64,000 nt of DNA. Origin: DAINRZ01 sp964634885. Its GTDB lineage: Bacteria > Bacteroidota > Ignavibacteria > Kapaibacteriales > UBA2268. Where the stretch lies: the NCBI GenBank assembly GCA_964634885.1, contig CAZWLN010000015.1:1-64000 (forward strand), read 5' to 3'. Shown here piece by piece: positions 52,748 through 61,899 of the stretch. The translations under genes and the position numbers were made by a program. Position 1 is the stretch's first letter. Each line of letters starts with the position of its first letter. The notes below the pieces were generated by a model. The model saw nothing but the letters and a program-made list of their open reading frames with translations, did not search any database and was not told the DNA's origin.

Positions 52748-53890
52748 ATGAAAAAGATTGTAGTATTAGGCGCCGGCTATGTCGGCAGTGCAATTGCACG
52801 GGAATTGTCGCAGAAATACACCGTCATCTCTGCCGATATTAACCAGAAAGCCCTCAACGACCTGAAAAAAAAAGGCAACATCGGTACCTGCAATATTGAC
52901 TTCAATGATCCGGACGTTATTAAGGCCACAATCAAGGACGCCGACATCGTTGTCTCTGCCACTCCGGGTTACCTCGGCTACAATGTCCTGAAAGCCATCA
53001 TTGAAACCGGAAAGAATGTTGTGGACATATCATTCTTCCCTGAAGACGCTTTCCAGTTGGACGGCCAGGCAAAGAAAGCGGGAGTAACTGCCATCGTCGA
53101 TTGCGGTGTTGCCCCCGGCATGCCCAATATCATCGCAGGTTACCATTACAGCCGCATGAAGATTGAATCGCTGGAATTTATGGTCGGCGGCCTGCCCTTC
53201 GAGAGGTCTCTGCCCTATCAGTACAAAGCTCCCTTCTCCCCTGTCGATGTACTGGAAGAGTACACCAGGCCGGCAAGGTATGTCGAAAACGGTAAGATCA
53301 TCACAAAACCCGCCCTCTCGGAACCCGAACTTGTCTATTTTGACGGCATCGGCACACTGGAAGGCTTCCTGACCGACGGCCTGCGAAGCCTGATTAAGAC
53401 CCTGAGGATTCCAAACATGAAAGAAAAGACCCTGCGCTATCCCGGCCACATCAAAAATATCCAGTTGCTGATCGACACGGGATTGCTCGACACCAACCCC
53501 GTAGAATTCGGCGGAGTCATGATCAAACCAATAGACTTCACTTCCAGGCTGCTGTTCGAGAAATGGAAACTGATGCCGGAAGACAAGGAATTCACCATTG
53601 TCGAAGTCAAGATCAGAGGCATCGAAGACGACAAGGAAGTACTGTACAAATATTATATGTACGACAAATTCCATGAGGACACAAAGACCAGTTCGATGGC
53701 ACGTACAACGGGCTACACTGCCACCGCCGCCGTCAACCTGATATTAGACGGCCTTTTCAACGAAAAGGGTATAATTCCACCTGAATACTTAGGCAAAGAT
53801 GAACAACACTTCAATTATATCATTAATTACCTGAAGGACAAGGAAGTACATTACTACCAGTCAAGGCAGGTAATCGAACCGGAAGAATGA
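52748..53890 (+). CDS. Saccharopine dehydrogenase-family oxidoreductase
   Basis: The 380-residue protein has an N-terminal Rossmann fold (VVLGAGYVGSAIARELSQKY, ISADINQ, DADIVVSATPGYLG) and a catalytic domain with DCGVAPGMPNIIAG and GIGTLEGFLTDGLRSL, as in lysine 6-dehydrogenase and carboxynorspermidine-type enzymes of this family. Likely an NAD(P)-dependent enzyme in amino-acid or polyamine metabolism. AGGGTTG precedes the ATG by 5 bases. Its 19-bp distance from ccmD suggests transcription with the ccm genes. Confidence 0.85.
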   Translation: MKKIVVLGAGYVGSAIARELSQKYTVISADINQKALNDLKKKGNIGTCNIDFNDPDVIKATIKDADIVVSATPGYLGYNVLKAIIETGKNVVDISFFPEDAFQLDGQAKKAGVTAIVDCGVAPGMPNIIAGYHYSRMKIESLEFMVGGLPFERSLPYQYKAPFSPVDVLEEYTRPARYVENGKIITKPALSEPELVYFDGIGTLEGFLTDGLRSLIKTLRIPNMKEKTLRYPGHIKNIQLLIDTGLLDTNPVEFGGVMIKPIDFTSRLLFEKWKLMPEDKEFTIVEVKIRGIEDDKEVLYKYYMYDKFHEDTKTSSMARTTGYTATAAVNLILDGLFNEKGIIPPEYLGKDEQHFNYIINYLKDKEVHYYQSRQVIEPEE

Positions 53891-53975
53891 CACAGTCAAC
53901 TGAAGGCCGGAACACACCCTGATGATCCTTATTGTATCGACAGCTTCCCCGGCTAACAAGCTTGCGCTCTGTTCC

Positions 53976-55208
53976 CTACTCGTATCTCAGGGCTTCGATC
54001 GGGTCGAGCTTTGCGGCTTTCCACGCCGGATAGGAACCGGAGATGATACCGAGCACGGTGCAAACAATGACGCTGACAATGATCCATGTAAATGTAATAT
54101 CGAGTTCCATGCCGATGGCTGTACTTAACAGAGCAGCCGAGCCGATGCCGATCAGTATTCCGATGAAACCTCCCACCTGGCAAAGCGTAATTGTTTCGAT
54201 GATGAACTGTAGCAGCACCGAACGCCTCTTCGCACCGATTGCTTTCCTGATGCCGATCTCCCTTGTACGCTCCTTCACGGAGACGAGCATGATGTTCATG
54301 ATGCCGATGCCGGCGGCTATCAGAGCAAAAGCGCCGGAGACAATGCCGAAAATCGTCAGGTAGCTCGTCAGTCCGGCGAATTGTTCCGACAACGATTCAT
54401 TGGTTTCCACTTCGAAACTGTTCTCCTCCCAGGGTTTCACCTCCCTGAGGCTCCTCAGTATGCCTATTGCCTCGTCCATTGTCGAATAGAGCGTATTTTT
54501 GTCCGTCGCCCTGACTGTCATGTCTAAGGATTCTTCCCAGCGGGAAACATAGTACCTCATGAAAATGGTAAGTGGAATAATAACCTGGTTGTCCTGGCTT
54601 TGGCCCATGATGGAGCCTTTGATTTCCAGTACACCGATGACCTGGAACAACTGTGAACCAATTTTCACCGACTTTCCAAGAGGGCTTGTGTTTGGGAAGA
54701 GCTTGACAACAACGTCATTGCCGATGATGGCCACGTTGCGCCTGCCGGTAATGTCCTCGGCAGTGAAGGCCCTGCCGCTTGTAACATTGATGTTGCTGAT
54801 TGTGAAATAGTTCTCGTCGGTACCAATCAGCGTAACATCCGGATCGGTTTCAAAATCTTCGTATTTGATAGTATTGGATGAGGTAGCACAGGTTGCGTTA
54901 ATGACAGAACCGGATTTCATACGTTTCCTGAAATCCTCATACTGTTCGAGAGTGATGGGCTTGCGTTTACGGTATTTCCACCAGCTCCCCGGCCCTATCT
55001 GTATCTGTGGCATCCTGAATATCTGGAAGGAAGTTTCTCCAAGTGCTGCCATCTCAGACTCCACAGTATTGTTAATCGAATCGACCAGTGTTCCGGAAAC
55101 GATGATGGCAAAAACACCAATCGAAATGCTGAGTAGCGTCAGAGAGGTCCTCAGTTTATTGACCTTAATCGAGTCTATGGCGATCTTTATACTTTCTAAT
55201 GTATTCAT
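53976..55208 (-). CDS. MacB/FtsX-type ABC transporter permease (second of a pair)
   Basis: The 410-residue protein has one N-terminal membrane helix (LRTSLTLLSISIGVFAIIVS), a large MacB-like periplasmic domain (about 45-270) and three C-terminal membrane helices with ERTREIGIRKAIGAKRRSVL, a signature of this permease class. It is paralogous to the next gene upstream, which ends 1 bp before this start. The two likely form a heterodimer that, with the ATPase, works as a mechanotransmission pump. Confidence 0.92.
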   Translation of the reverse strand: MNTLESIKIAIDSIKVNKLRTSLTLLSISIGVFAIIVSGTLVDSINNTVESEMAALGETSFQIFRMPQIQIGPGSWWKYRKRKPITLEQYEDFRKRMKSGSVINATCATSSNTIKYEDFETDPDVTLIGTDENYFTISNINVTSGRAFTAEDITGRRNVAIIGNDVVVKLFPNTSPLGKSVKIGSQLFQVIGVLEIKGSIMGQSQDNQVIIPLTIFMRYYVSRWEESLDMTVRATDKNTLYSTMDEAIGILRSLREVKPWEENSFEVETNESLSEQFAGLTSYLTIFGIVSGAFALIAAGIGIMNIMLVSVKERTREIGIRKAIGAKRRSVLLQFIIETITLCQVGGFIGILIGIGSAALLSTAIGMELDITFTWIIVSVIVCTVLGIISGSYPAWKAAKLDPIEALRYE

Positions 55209-55209
55209 G

Positions 55210-56463
55210 CTATTCGTACCTCAGCGCATCAACCGGGTCGAGATTCGAAGCCCTGATGGCAGGGATGAGTCCCGACAATAATCCGACAAATAGTGAAACT
55301 ATGCTTGCAATTATCAGCAGTTGCATCGGAATATACGGAGTAAGGAAATCAAACCCGGAAATGAATTTAGGTAGAATCGTAGCTACCAGGAAAACAAAGA
55401 CCGAGACGAGAACTAAGGAGGTCAGCGCCCCGATGAAACACAGGGTCGAAGACTCCACAATGAACTGGAACCAGATCGATCGCTTCTTAGCCCCTATTGC
55501 CTTCCTGATGCCTATCTCGCGGGTTCTTTCGGTTACGGAAACAAACATTATGTTCATGATGCCGATGATGCCGACAATGAACGAAAGAATGGTCATGCCG
55601 ATGCCCACACCCCAGACATAGAAACGGATGGAAGCCATCGAAGACTCCATTGCTTTTGTCTCATTGATCCCGAAGTCGTCAGGTTCACCGGGCTTCAATC
55701 CCCTTACCTGTCGCATCATGCCGATTGTCTCGGCCCGCACTTCGTTCATCATTGCTTCGGAACCTGCTTTTACATTGAACGACAGCGACCTCTCAATTTT
55801 ACCGAATGCTTTAATGAAGGACTTCAATGGGATGATTGAAGTGTTATCCATGAAATCCATCAATGCTGTCCCCTGTTTTTTCACGACGCCAACCACAGTA
55901 AACGGTTTACCGTTCACTTTGATAGTCTTACCCTCAAAATCTCCGTTGGGGAATAGCATATTGTTGATGTTATAACCGAGTACAATTACGTTTGCACCGG
56001 ACTGATCCTCGAACTGTGTAAAGAACCTGCCCTGGGTTACTTCTCCTGACGATGTCCGGGCATATTCATAGGTAGAGCCACAAATCAACAGTTCTTCGTA
56101 TGTATCTTTACCGTACTTCATGGTAATGCCATTTTCCCTAATCTGCGGTACAATCACCATAGCAGATTTCATTTTGTCCTTGAACCTGTAAAACTGTTCG
56201 AGAGTCAGGTTCTTTCTTTGTTCGAGCAGTTTCCAGTTTTTTCCGCCGGCCCATTCGAATTTATCGACATAGAGCATGTCGGTACCTAAGGTCTCAAAAG
56301 TCGCCGTCATGGCATTGTCTAAGCCCGACAGTATCCAGCCCATAATGATGACGAATGAAATGCCGATGACAACACCCAGGGAGGCAAGGAACGAACGTAA
56401 CTTGCTTTGCCTGATGGAGTCCAGGCCCAGTTTCACTGCCTCTGTAATTTCGTAAATAATCAT
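55210..56463 (-). CDS. MacB/FtsX-type ABC transporter permease (first of a pair)
   Basis: This 417-residue relative of the downstream permease has the same plan: one membrane helix (FLASLGVVIGISFVIIMGWI), a periplasmic domain (about 50-285) and three C-terminal helices with ERTREIGIRKAIGAKKRSIW. The sequences differ through the periplasmic half, which argues for a hetero-pair rather than a recent copy. It lies 9 bp downstream of the ATPase gene. Confidence 0.92.
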   Translation of the reverse strand: MIIYEITEAVKLGLDSIRQSKLRSFLASLGVVIGISFVIIMGWILSGLDNAMTATFETLGTDMLYVDKFEWAGGKNWKLLEQRKNLTLEQFYRFKDKMKSAMVIVPQIRENGITMKYGKDTYEELLICGSTYEYARTSSGEVTQGRFFTQFEDQSGANVIVLGYNINNMLFPNGDFEGKTIKVNGKPFTVVGVVKKQGTALMDFMDNTSIIPLKSFIKAFGKIERSLSFNVKAGSEAMMNEVRAETIGMMRQVRGLKPGEPDDFGINETKAMESSMASIRFYVWGVGIGMTILSFIVGIIGIMNIMFVSVTERTREIGIRKAIGAKKRSIWFQFIVESSTLCFIGALTSLVLVSVFVFLVATILPKFISGFDFLTPYIPMQLLIIASIVSLFVGLLSGLIPAIRASNLDPVDALRYE

Positions 56464-56472
56464 ACTGTCTTA

Positions 56473-57204
56473 CTACTTTTTATCAAAGTTTACGGGATTG
56501 TTATTTCTTTCGTCCCTTTCGATGAGGCCGTCCCTGATCCTGATGATCCTGTGGGCATACCTGGCCACGTCTTCTTCATGGGTGACAATAATGATGGTAT
56601 TGCCTTTTTTCCAGAGTTCGTCGAACAGTTTCATGATCTCGACGCCGGTTTTCGAGTCGAGGTTTCCCGTAGGCTCATCAGCAAGGATAATCGACGGGTC
56701 GCTGACCAAGGCTCGTGCTATTGCCACTCTTTGCCTCTGTCCGCCGGACAGTTCATTGGGTTTGTGGTGTACCCTATCTGCCAGCCCGACGTTGACCAGC
56801 GCCTTTTCTGCCCTTTCCAGCCTGCCGTGTTTCGGAACGCCGGCATAGACCAGTGGCAGTTCGACGTTCTTCAGTGAAGTTGCCCTTGGTAAAAGATTGA
56901 AAGTCTGGAAAACGAAGCCAATCTCCTTGTTTCTAATTTCTGCCAGCTCGTTGTCGTCCATGTCGTTAACGTCGTTCCCTTTGAACAGGTACAATCCGCT
57001 TGTAGGCGTGTCGAGGCAGCCGAGAATGTTCATCAGCGTGGACTTACCGGAACCCGAAGGCCCCATGATGGCTACATATTCATTCTTTGACAGGTTCAGG
57101 GAAACGTCTCTCAGAGCAAATACTGTCTCGGCTCCCATCTCATAGACTTTGGAGATATGCTCAATCCGGATTAATATATTATTTTCAGCGCTCATATTCA
57201 TCAC
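56473..57204 (-). CDS. MacB/LolD-type ABC transporter ATPase
   Basis: The 243-residue ATPase has Walker A GPSGSGKSTLMNILGCLD, Q-loop FVFQTFNLLP, signature LSGGQRQRVAIARAL, Walker B IILADEPTGNLDS and the switch VTHEED. It powers the two MacB-like permeases downstream. The start overlaps the adaptor stop codon by 4 bp, an ATGA-type coupling. Confidence 0.95.
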   Translation of the reverse strand: MMNMSAENNILIRIEHISKVYEMGAETVFALRDVSLNLSKNEYVAIMGPSGSGKSTLMNILGCLDTPTSGLYLFKGNDVNDMDDNELAEIRNKEIGFVFQTFNLLPRATSLKNVELPLVYAGVPKHGRLERAEKALVNVGLADRVHHKPNELSGGQRQRVAIARALVSDPSIILADEPTGNLDSKTGVEIMKLFDELWKKGNTIIIVTHEEDVARYAHRIIRIRDGLIERDERNNNPVNFDKK

Positions 57205-58505
57205 TTGGGTAAATTCTTCATATCGCCCGGCATTGGCCCCTTGTCGGCGGCAATTTGTACCTGGGCGCCGTCTGTCAGCAGCTTGCTGACGGTCATGAAA
57301 CTGCCGGTAATAATCTCCTGCTTCTCGGACAGTCCGCTCATGATTTCGATATAATCCTTATCGCTGATGCCGGTCTTTACTTTGACCATCTTTGCTTTGT
57401 CCCCTTCCTTGACAAACACCACTACCTCGGGAGTCTTCTTCAATCCCTTGTCTGTCTCAGCTTTTTGCGAGGGGCCGGGATGGTCGCTGTTGGCAACGTC
57501 AGGAGCAGCAATAGCGGCGTTATCCCTCGAAGTAACGGCCTGCAGTGGAACCGACAGGACATTGTAGCGGGTTTCCGTCCGGATGTTTACATTGCAACTC
57601 ATTCCCGGGCGCAGGCGGGCGTCAGGAGTAATTACCCTGATCTTCACCTTGAAATTCTTCACTTCTTCCTGTGTTCCGGCGCTGGTAGTAATGGCGGCGT
57701 GGCCAATCTCGATGACACAGCCTTTGATCTCCTCGTCTCCGAGCGCATCCACTTCGATGATTGCCGTGTCGCCTACACTGACGAGCACAATGTCGTTTTC
57801 GTCAACTTCGACTTCGGCGTTCATTACGTTCAGGTCCGACACTTTCATCATTTCCGTACCTGCCATCTGGGCAGTACCGACTACTTTCTCACCGATCTCC
57901 ACACTTTTACTTGTAACCACACCGTTAATCGGGGCAGTGATCGTTGTCCTTGCCACGCTGCTTCGTATCTGGTTCAGTCCTGCAAGGGACTGTTTGTACC
58001 TGTAGCGGGCGGCATTATACTCTGACTCGGCTTTGTTATAGTTTGAGACGACAAGATCATAGTCCTGTTTGGAAATAAATTCTTTCTTGTAGAGGCCGGT
58101 CTTTCGGTCAAACTCAGCCTTAGCCCTTGTCCTTTCGGCGTCGGCGACATCTATGTCGGTTTTGGAGGCTTCGGCAGCAGCGTTGTACTGGTCATACTGC
58201 GACATTACTATGTCGGGTTTGATCTTCACAAGCAGTTGGCCTGCCTTGACGGTGTCCCCTTCTTTAACGCCCAGGTATATGATTTCGCCGCTGGTTTCGG
58301 ATGAGATGCTGACTTCGGTCTCAGGCTGTATTGTCCCGATTGCGGACACAGTCTGTACAATGGTTCTTTTCTCTACTTTGCCCACCTGTACATCGACAGC
58401 GCCGTTCCCCTTCTTCCCGAAAACCATGAAGATAACAACGAATAGAAACAGGGCAATGATTGCCAGAATGATAAACCTGCGTAATTTTGATTTCTTCTTT
58501 GCCAT
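57201..58505 (-). CDS. MacA/HlyD-type periplasmic adaptor
   Basis: The 434-residue protein has an N-terminal membrane anchor (FIILAIIALFLFVVIFMVFG), a split biotinyl-lipoyl domain (GEIIYLGVKEGDTVKAGQLL and ITAPINGVVTSKSVEIGEKV), a helical hairpin (about 85-175) and beta-barrel and membrane-proximal domains. The C-terminus (PEVVVFVKEGDKAKMVKVKT) is standard. It bridges the inner-membrane pump and TolC. Confidence 0.93.
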   Translation of the reverse strand: MAKKKSKLRRFIILAIIALFLFVVIFMVFGKKGNGAVDVQVGKVEKRTIVQTVSAIGTIQPETEVSISSETSGEIIYLGVKEGDTVKAGQLLVKIKPDIVMSQYDQYNAAAEASKTDIDVADAERTRAKAEFDRKTGLYKKEFISKQDYDLVVSNYNKAESEYNAARYRYKQSLAGLNQIRSSVARTTITAPINGVVTSKSVEIGEKVVGTAQMAGTEMMKVSDLNVMNAEVEVDENDIVLVSVGDTAIIEVDALGDEEIKGCVIEIGHAAITTSAGTQEEVKNFKVKIRVITPDARLRPGMSCNVNIRTETRYNVLSVPLQAVTSRDNAAIAAPDVANSDHPGPSQKAETDKGLKKTPEVVVFVKEGDKAKMVKVKTGISDKDYIEIMSGLSEKQEIITGSFMTVSKLLTDGAQVQIAADKGPMPGDMKNLPK

Positions 58506-58540
58506 TGCAAACCCTAATGATATATTTAACTATAGATTAT

Positions 58541-59185
58541 TCATAATAAATCATCTTTTCTGTAAACGGCAGTCCTGCCGGGCAGGTCGTGGAAAGCCCG
58601 GCGCTTTCTGCCCAGCGTAAAGAAGCAGCCGATGAATACTACCAACAGCATTATCATTGACAAAAAACTGAAAATTTCAACGAATACGAGATAGTACATT
58701 AGCGAGAATACATAGTTTGAGTATTTAAAAAGATATCTCTTCAGTAAACTGCTTGTACCGGCCTTTGTCCTTTCCACATTCGCAATCCTGATATTGAGCA
58801 GCAGCTTGCCGGGGCTTCCTGCCAGCAACACTTCAAGAAAACCATAGAACAATGGTATCAGGTTTAGGAAAACAAAGGAGAGCTGGTTGTCAATGATGAA
58901 TTTATCGGCTAAAGCAGCAATATATTCCATATTGCTGCCGTTCGAAAGTTTTAGTATTTTTTCGAAGTATATTACATATGAGTCAATAAAACCTGTGATT
59001 GAAAAAATAACAGAGAAAAGGATCGTCAGGATCAGGAAGTCAATCAACATAGCGCCGAGTCTTGGGCCAAACCCCACCCTCAGGTCCTTTACGTCCGGCA
59101 CATAGTTGTAATTGGCATACTGCCTGCGGTAATCGTCAGGCTGTTCCGGGCCGTTATTCATATCCTGCATAAATACATTTTTCAT
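58541..59185 (-). CDS. RDD-family membrane protein
   Basis: The 214-residue protein has a soluble N-terminus, VGFGPRLGAMLIDFLILTIL (the R...D of RDD), three or four membrane helices and a late LLLNIRIANVER segment, the RDD pattern. RDD proteins are sometimes ion antiporters, mostly unknown. Its place between the tolC-like and adaptor genes on one strand suggests a link with the export system. Confidence 0.85.
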   Translation of the reverse strand: MKNVFMQDMNNGPEQPDDYRRQYANYNYVPDVKDLRVGFGPRLGAMLIDFLILTILFSVIFSITGFIDSYVIYFEKILKLSNGSNMEYIAALADKFIIDNQLSFVFLNLIPLFYGFLEVLLAGSPGKLLLNIRIANVERTKAGTSSLLKRYLFKYSNYVFSLMYYLVFVEIFSFLSMIMLLVVFIGCFFTLGRKRRAFHDLPGRTAVYRKDDLL

Positions 59186-59216
59186 TTATTCTCCCGTTTA
59201 ATTTTTATCAGATTAA

Positions 59217-60512
59217 TCAGAGCAATCCCATGCTGAACAACAACCCCTTCTGTACGGAGTAGTAGTTATAGACAGCATTGATCCTGTTGATCCTGGCATT
59301 GATAAGCTGGTAATTGGCGTTCAGCAGGTCGGTAATGTTGTAAGTCCCTGCGTTGTAGCTTTCTTTTGCCGCTTCGTAATTCTTTTCGGCAGACCTGAGC
59401 GCCCGCGAGGTAATCTCGAGCTGTTTCTCGGCTGCTGTCAGAGAGAGGAAACGGGTTTTGATGTCAACACGAATGGACTGTTCCAGTTGCGCCTTGTCGA
59501 TCTGTTTCTGTATCACCTGTTGTTTCGCTGCTTCGACCTGATAGTCAGTACTATAATTCTCAAAGATCGGCACCCTCAGGTTCAAGCCGATATATGGAGA
59601 ACTCTTGTCCCCGAAACCCGACAGTTCGTTGTTGCTCCAGGACCAGCCGCCGGAAGCAGTTACCGTAGGATAATAGCTTGATTTCGCCGCATCGACACCC
59701 GATTCCAGGGACTGAAGGCTGGCGTTGTAAGCAAGGTAGTCCACCCTGTTGTCGAGCGATGTCTTAATCGCACTCTCTAAGCCGCCGATCGCACTCTTGA
59801 ACTTTGCAATATCTTCATCTGTAACATCCACCGGCAGGCTCGCCTCGTCAAACTGTGCGTCTATGTCCGGTTCCTGCCCCATTATGTTCAGCAGGTTAGC
59901 CTTTGATACATTGAGGTTGTTCCCGGCAGTAACCACTTCCAGTTCCCTGGACCCAAGTTCTGCCTCCTGGGCGTAAACATCGGTAACGGGAGAAGTGCCG
60001 GCCTGGTACTGCGCATTGATCTTTTCCAGTTCTTTCTGTCCGGTCCTGAAATTCTCTTCCCTGACCTTTAGTATCTGCATTTCTTTAACAATGCCGGTAT
60101 AGCTGTTAATAACGTCGAGAGTAACCTGTTTTTCGGTGTATTTTTTTGCCATCTCGTAATACTGCTGCTTACTTTTAGCGCCTTTGTAATCAGCCTCCTG
60201 CCCGAACCCCTTAAACAGGTCATAGCTGAGACCGGCGTTGACGGAATAGCTGTTTACACCGGAACTTTTCAGCTGTTTCTGTGCCGAAGCGGACAGATCG
60301 GCAGAAGGGAGGTAATAGTTGCCGTAAGCATTCTTGACTTCAGCTTTTGTAGTTTCAATTGTCGAAGCGGCTTTCTTTATATCATAGTTGCTTCCTGCGG
60401 CAATCCTGATACACTCGTCCAGGTTGAAAACTTTGGAAGGTTTCGTTTGTGCATTGCAGTCAAAAACCAACAACAACGCTAAAGCGACATAACATACATA
60501 CTTCATATTCAC
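59217..60512 (-). CDS. TolC-family outer-membrane efflux protein
   Basis: The 431-residue protein has a signal peptide (YVCYVALALLLVFDCNA) and two TolC repeats with long helices, e.g. FNLDECIRIAAGSNYDIKKA, YDLFKGFGQEADYKGAKSKQ and YEAAKESYNAGTYNITDLLN. It forms the outer-membrane exit duct for the MacAB-like pump encoded downstream. The 244-bp gap to the upstream TetR gene holds no other gene and probably carries a promoter. Confidence 0.93.
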   Translation of the reverse strand: MNMKYVCYVALALLLVFDCNAQTKPSKVFNLDECIRIAAGSNYDIKKAASTIETTKAEVKNAYGNYYLPSADLSASAQKQLKSSGVNSYSVNAGLSYDLFKGFGQEADYKGAKSKQQYYEMAKKYTEKQVTLDVINSYTGIVKEMQILKVREENFRTGQKELEKINAQYQAGTSPVTDVYAQEAELGSRELEVVTAGNNLNVSKANLLNIMGQEPDIDAQFDEASLPVDVTDEDIAKFKSAIGGLESAIKTSLDNRVDYLAYNASLQSLESGVDAAKSSYYPTVTASGGWSWSNNELSGFGDKSSPYIGLNLRVPIFENYSTDYQVEAAKQQVIQKQIDKAQLEQSIRVDIKTRFLSLTAAEKQLEITSRALRSAEKNYEAAKESYNAGTYNITDLLNANYQLINARINRINAVYNYYSVQKGLLFSMGLL

Positions 60513-60756
60513 TCAGCAATTTTTTCTAAAACAAGTGGATAAACGTAAAAAAAAGCTATTTGTTTCAAAAACGGGACTGTTCTCAGCGATTTTACAAATC
60601 TTTGACATTGGCAGCCTGTTCTTTTCTTCCGATATTGATGTCCCATCGTTTTTCTTTTATTAATCTCTTTCTTCTCACAATTGTTGCCTGATATACATTC
60701 ATTCAATTTTTATGCTTATATCTCTCACATTGATCCGTACTCAAAGCAGTTTTCAA

Positions 60757-61392
60757 TCATTTACTCAACAGTATATCTACATCTTCGTCATTTTTGCCGA
60801 TACTATTAATAAAACTGGTCATCAGCAAATCAAATAAAATTTTGGGTTCTATCTCTTTTCTGTCTTTGAACGGTGGCACAACAGGAAGGAATAACAGGTT
60901 TGAAATTGCCCCCTGGCAAAGGCAGACCCAATGAAACAAATGGAGCCTGGCTTCTTCGATGTCATTATCAAACAATTCCAAAAATATGCTTTGCAATACA
61001 TTCATGTTATACTCAATCTCTTCATTCGGATGGGGGCGCTCGATGCCTTCAAGATTGAACATCAGCTGATACAGGTCGGAATGGTTTGCCGCAAATTCCC
61101 ACTGTAACATCGACAATGCCTTCAGTTTTTTTTTGGTATCCCTGATTTCTGAAATAATTATTTCGAACTCACGTTTAAGGATTCCGAATCCGAAATATGC
61201 AATTTGCCTGAGCAAGTCCTCCTTGCTGTCGAAGTATTCATAGACAATCGGAGGAGTGTATTCAATCATGTCGGCAATTTTTCGTATCGTTACTGCCTGC
61301 CATCCTTCTTTCTGGGCTATCTCCCTTGCAGCAGCCAAGATGCTGTTTTTGACCTCTTCTTTTCTTCTTATTTTTCTTTCTTTATAGCCCAT
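60757..61392 (-). CDS. TetR/AcrR-family transcriptional regulator
   Basis: From ATG 61392 (MGYKERKIRRKEEV) the 211-residue protein has the TetR DNA-binding domain ILAAAREIAQKEGWQAVTIR and KIADMIEYTPPIVYEYFDSK followed by a helical ligand-binding domain. ATG 61422 is open in frame but lies inside a perfect palindrome that looks like the operator, so the shorter form is chosen. It stands first in the minus-strand run before the tolC-like gene and likely represses the export genes and itself. Confidence 0.9.
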   Translation of the reverse strand: MGYKERKIRRKEEVKNSILAAAREIAQKEGWQAVTIRKIADMIEYTPPIVYEYFDSKEDLLRQIAYFGFGILKREFEIIISEIRDTKKKLKALSMLQWEFAANHSDLYQLMFNLEGIERPHPNEEIEYNMNVLQSIFLELFDNDIEEARLHLFHWVCLCQGAISNLLFLPVVPPFKDRKEIEPKILFDLLMTSFINSIGKNDEDVDILLSK

Positions 61393-61412
61393 TATTCCTA
61401 CTGCCGTTAAAT

Positions 61413-61431
61413 TTTCTAACATTGTTAGAAA
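61413..61431. promoter_or_regulatory. Probable TetR-type operator
   Basis: TTTCTAACATTGTTAGAAA is a perfect inverted repeat with 9-bp arms about the central T, 20 bp upstream of the TetR start at 61392. A second, looser inverted repeat (AATATAC / GTATATT, 6-bp spacer) lies at 61440-61459. The position fits autoregulation. Confidence 0.6.
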
Positions 61432-61577
61432 CGAATAAAAATATACTGTATTGTATATTGAAAATGAATATTAAAATTATTTATATAATATACAGATATA
61501 TATCAACTGACGGCCTGAATTCATTTTTTTCAATATTAATCCAGGATTGTGCATTAGATGGCCCAAAACACGGAATA

Positions 61578-61684
61578 TCCAACCACCCCTGGCCCCTCCT
61601 TATCCAAGGAGGGGGAAACTATTAAATTGCTATATATCAATTATTAATGTGATATTTTCAACTCCTAACGCTTTATCCAGGTTA
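61578..61684. repeat. Dispersed ~109-bp intergenic repeat, right copy
   Basis: Matches 58-166 in the same orientation, including the GC-rich hairpin and the following AT-rich tail, with scattered differences. The flanking 61393-61577 and 61685-61899 hold no gene beyond the operator described above. Confidence 0.75.
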
Positions 61685-61899
61685 ATATTTTTTACTGTTG
61701 CTACGTTGTTTCTCCCCAGTTCTTAATCCGGCCAAAATTCTCAGGCTGCGGGAATTGAATACCCGCACAATCCCTCAGTCTCACATTTATTGTTATTGGA
61801 AATATGGCTCCAAATACGTACTTTTGAAAACGAAGCCAAGTATATTATGGCAGTTCTTCCATTAATAGTATTGTTTGACATCAATTTTACAGTTATTTT

